A stretch of 7,444 bases of DNA from an uncultured Clostridia bacterium (lineage in GTDB: Bacteria; Bacillota; Clostridia; Christensenellales; UBA1242): contig CAKVHQ010000032.1 in the NCBI GenBank assembly GCA_934749845.1, forward strand, positions 1 to 7,444, written 5' to 3'. Positions 6,284 to 7,444 of the stretch are shown piece by piece. Under the pieces are notes generated by a model. The model saw only the letters and a program-made list of their open reading frames with translations. It was not told the origin of the DNA and made no database searches. The stretch's first letter is position 1; every line of letters begins with the position of its first letter. The translations under genes and the position numbers were made by a program.

Positions 6284-6575
6284 TCGCTTTTTATTCAATT
6301 AAAAAATGGCACTTTTACACAAAATTCCATTAAAAATCAAGCATATATCACACATTTTTCCAGCAGTTTTGTTGAGCATTTTGCACATTTTTCCATTTTA
6401 TATGCTTTGATGTTAGTTTTTCTTCAAAATGGTTTTATTTTAGGAAAATTGTTAAATAGCAACAATAATCAACCGAACTGCTTTCTAATTTTACAAAGTT
6501 TTTACGGAAATTTCGTAGAAAGTATCAAATAGATTTATATAGTTTTAGACCGTTTTAGATAGCAAAAGTTTAATA
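6284..6575. other. Non-coding AT-rich region after the regulator
   Basis: No gene is supportable. The region is mostly AT with stop codons in all frames. It contains a 12-bp direct repeat, an inverted repeat (both listed separately), a tandem GTTTTAGA (6542-6549 and 6552-6559) and a small TACG/CGTA hairpin near 6504-6520. It would be the long 3' leader-out of the regulator transcript, since no good terminator occurs before 6576. Confidence 0.6.
6339..6407. repeat. 9-bp inverted repeat enclosing a 12-bp direct repeat
   Basis: AAGCATATA (6339-6347) is the exact reverse complement of TATATGCTT (6399-6407). Between the arms CACATTTTTCCA occurs twice (6351-6362 and 6384-6395), 33 bp apart. TTTGATGTTA, identical to 110-119 in the left repeat, overlaps the right arm at 6406-6415. 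It may be a decayed miniature element or a fold in the regulator mRNA tail; nothing decides between these. Confidence 0.4.
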
Positions 6576-6619
6576 AAAAATGCACATTTGCTGTCAACTG
6601 ATGTCAAGTGTGCATTTTT
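6576..6619 (+). terminator. Intrinsic terminator, probably bidirectional, containing the right repeat copy
   Basis: AAAAATGCACATTTG (6576-6590) pairs with CAAGTGTGCATTTTT (6605-6619), with one T-G pair, around a 14-nt loop. A T-run follows on the plus strand, and the A-run (6574-6580) gives one on the minus strand. It is the first strong terminator downstream of the response regulator, leaving a 3' UTR of about 330 nt. Confidence 0.75.
6584..6607. repeat. 24-bp imperfect direct repeat, right copy
   Basis: It matches 107-130 at 21 of 24 positions in the same orientation; the three differences are A/C, T/C and T/C. It makes up most of the stem and loop of the terminator at 6576-6619. TGATGTCAA (6599-6607) also forms an inverted repeat with TTGACATCA (6622-6630). 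Confidence 0.55.
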
Positions 6620-6620
6620 G

Positions 6621-6632
6621 TTTGACATCAAA
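6621..6632. repeat. TTTGACATCAAA repeat, right copy
   Basis: It is identical to 3-14 and in the same orientation, 13 bp past the right 24-bp repeat. No -10 lies at a proper distance from its TTGACA, so it is not scored as a promoter. Confidence 0.5.
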
Positions 6633-6755
6633 AGACTTTTTAATGTGTTCAAAAACCTTTATTTTAGGCACATTTAAGGGTGTGCGTATAAACCCACTTA
6701 AAAACATACACTTTTCTGATAAGGTGGGGATAATTTATTGCTGCAGAGACATCAA
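6633..6755 (+). other. Non-coding, possibly structured segment ahead of a terminator
   Basis: No gene with a ribosome binding site or family motifs is present. An open frame across it spans two terminators and looks random. Local pairing is possible between GCACA (6668-6672) and TGTGC (6681-6685), between GGGT and ACCC (around 6678-6695), and between GTGTG and the ATACAC near 6705-6711; these are mutually exclusive. It ends directly in a strong plus-strand terminator, so it could be a small RNA or a leftover leader. No promoter is evident. Confidence 0.3.
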
Positions 6756-6784
6756 AGAGCCTATCAAACGATAGGTTCTTTTTT
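6756..6784 (+). terminator. Strong intrinsic terminator
   Basis: AGAGCCTATC (6756-6765) pairs with GATAGGTTCT (6770-6779), including one G-U pair, around an AAAC tetraloop. A T-run follows at 6778-6784. The direction is plus. It insulates the downstream promoter at 6853 from upstream transcription. Confidence 0.88.
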
Positions 6785-6850
6785 ATGGTAAGACTTGAAC
6801 AGTCAACCCCACTGACACCGAACGAAATTGCAAAAGCCACCAATCAAACC
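6785..6850. other. Short GC-richer island of unknown origin
   Basis: About 65 bp between the terminator and the next promoter has roughly 45% GC, well above its surroundings. A 23-codon frame begins with ATG at 6785 (MVRLEQSTPLTPNEIAKATN) and stops at 6854-6856, but it starts inside the terminator tail and has no ribosome binding site. I recognise no tRNA or other RNA fold. It may be the relic of another gene's end. Confidence 0.35.
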
Positions 6851-6852
6851 AT

Positions 6853-6881
6853 TTGACAAGAATTGTTATTGGTGCTATACT
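6853..6881 (+). promoter_or_regulatory. Consensus sigma-A promoter of the small membrane protein gene
   Basis: TTGACA (6853-6858), a 17-bp spacer and TATACT (6876-6881) form a near-perfect housekeeping promoter. The predicted start near 6888 gives a leader of about 25 nt carrying AAAGGA before the ATG at 6913. It is the only promoter in the window with both elements strong, suggesting constitutive expression in contrast to the signalling genes. Confidence 0.88.
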
Positions 6882-6912
6882 TTTTAAACAAATAAAACAA
6901 AGGAAAAAAATT

Positions 6913-7362
6913 ATGAAAGAAAAATTTAATAAAATTTCAAATGCAAACGTCAATGAAATGGAAAAAGAACAACTTGGCGAGTTCAGCAAAGAAGTTGAAG
7001 AATTCAAATCTAAAACAAAATTTATAAGAAATGAAACATTGCTTAAAACTTTATATATGGTTTTTGGATATTTCTTTGGTTTATGCCTTGGTGCACTTAT
7101 CGTTTTCACTGCAAGAAACTTTATTTCCTCTAGCGGTGCAGGTGTTAAATATTTAATTGGATTGATCATTGTTGGTGCAATTTGCATTGCTCTTGAAGTT
7201 TTATATCGACTTGGAAAAAAAGTTGGACAAAAATATTCAGCTTGCATCACTGAAAAAGAAGGTCAAATTAAAAATAGATATGAATTCTTTAAAATGAAAG
7301 AAGACTTCATCAATTCACAAGAAGCTCAAACAAAAACCGATTCAACAAATAAAGCTGAATAA
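6913..7362 (+). CDS. Small two-span membrane protein of unknown function
   Basis: The product has 149 residues. A charged, coiled-coil-prone N-terminus (1-44, Lys/Glu rich) is followed by two hydrophobic spans (~46-67 and ~79-99) joined by a short Ser/Gly loop, then a charged helical tail (100-149). With two spans, both charged ends should lie on the same side, probably the cytoplasm. I do not recognise a family. AAAGGA sits about 8 nt before the ATG. An upstream in-frame TTG at 6853 is excluded because it lies within the promoter -35. It is monocistronic with its own promoter and terminator, so it is not evidently part of the two-component module. Confidence 0.8.
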   Translation: MKEKFNKISNANVNEMEKEQLGEFSKEVEEFKSKTKFIRNETLLKTLYMVFGYFFGLCLGALIVFTARNFISSSGAGVKYLIGLIIVGAICIALEVLYRLGKKVGQKYSACITEKEGQIKNRYEFFKMKEDFINSQEAQTKTDSTNKAE

Positions 7363-7393
7363 TAAAGAATTATAATTTAAAAAATTTAATATC

Positions 7394-7434
7394 ACAAAAA
7401 AAATCATAAGTTTGTTTAACTTATGATTTTTTAT
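7394..7434 (+). terminator. Intrinsic terminator of the small membrane protein gene
   Basis: AAATCATAAGTT (7401-7412) pairs with AACTTATGATTT (7418-7429) around a 5-nt loop. An A-run precedes and a T-run follows, so it can act in both directions. It lies about 40 nt past the stop codon at 7362. Confidence 0.85.
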
Positions 7435-7444
7435 TGTTTATTTC

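Noticed and set aside
6580..6774. 64-codon plus-strand open frame
   Set aside because: It starts inside one terminator stem and ends inside another, with no ribosome binding site and no recognisable motif.
6785..6850. Possible tRNA 3' half (GTTCAAGTC on the minus strand)
   Set aside because: The flanking bases cannot form a 5-bp T-stem, and no acceptor or anticodon arm is found.
6853..6912. 20-residue N-terminal extension of the small membrane protein
   Set aside because: The TTG is part of the -35 element, so the extension lies upstream of transcription start.
6783..7250. 155-codon minus-strand open frame
   Set aside because: It is antisense to the small membrane protein, which has a consensus promoter, ribosome binding site and terminator.
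1..7444. CRISPR array, integrase or transposase gene
   Set aside because: No regularly spaced identical repeats with unique spacers and no recombinase motifs are seen; the insertion idea rests only on repeats and the broken gene.

Overview
The window is AT-rich (roughly 30% GC by eye), uses the standard code, and has consensus AAGGAGG-type ribosome binding sites, sigma-A-like promoters and many short intrinsic terminators. Together with a lipobox lipoprotein whose ectodomain carries His/Trp/Cys repeats, this points to a low-GC Bacillota, plausibly an uncultured gut Clostridia lineage. That placement is an inference from style, not from a marker gene.

Layout. Positions 1-335 hold a minus-strand terminator, copies of a TTTGACATCAAA-type repeat and a plus-strand fragment of a YpsA/DUF1273-like gene. 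Positions 336-3307 (minus strand) form a two-gene operon: a multi-span membrane protein with a PAS-like segment, a coiled coil and a degenerate kinase core, followed through an ATGA overlap by an intact HisKA_3-type sensor histidine kinase. Its promoter (3314-3322) places transcription start on or beside the A of the start codon. Positions 3308-3655 are non-coding and end in a terminator. Positions 3656-5467 (minus) encode a 603-residue lipoprotein. Positions 5468-5671 are a compact divergent control region. Positions 5672-6283 (plus) encode a NarL/LuxR-family response regulator. Positions 6284-6852 hold no convincing gene but contain repeats, two strong terminators, a possible structured RNA and a short GC-richer island. 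A consensus promoter at 6853-6881 then drives a small two-span membrane protein (6913-7362) followed by a terminator.

How the parts fit. The pseudokinase-like sensor, the active kinase, the lipoprotein and the regulator look like one envelope-signalling module. The strongest new signal is in the 5468-5671 control region. Both divergent promoters have an extended -10 (TGnTATAAT) and no good -35. Two copies of an AGGAC-N4-GTC inverted repeat lie between them, 32 bp apart, each centred 30.5 bp from the edge of its nearest -10, which is about -42 from each predicted start. I infer that the regulator activates its own gene and the lipoprotein gene from these sites. The whole module is bracketed by imperfect direct copies of one repeat (107-130 and 6584-6607), and the YpsA-like homology begins directly after the left copy, so the module may have been inserted as a cassette.
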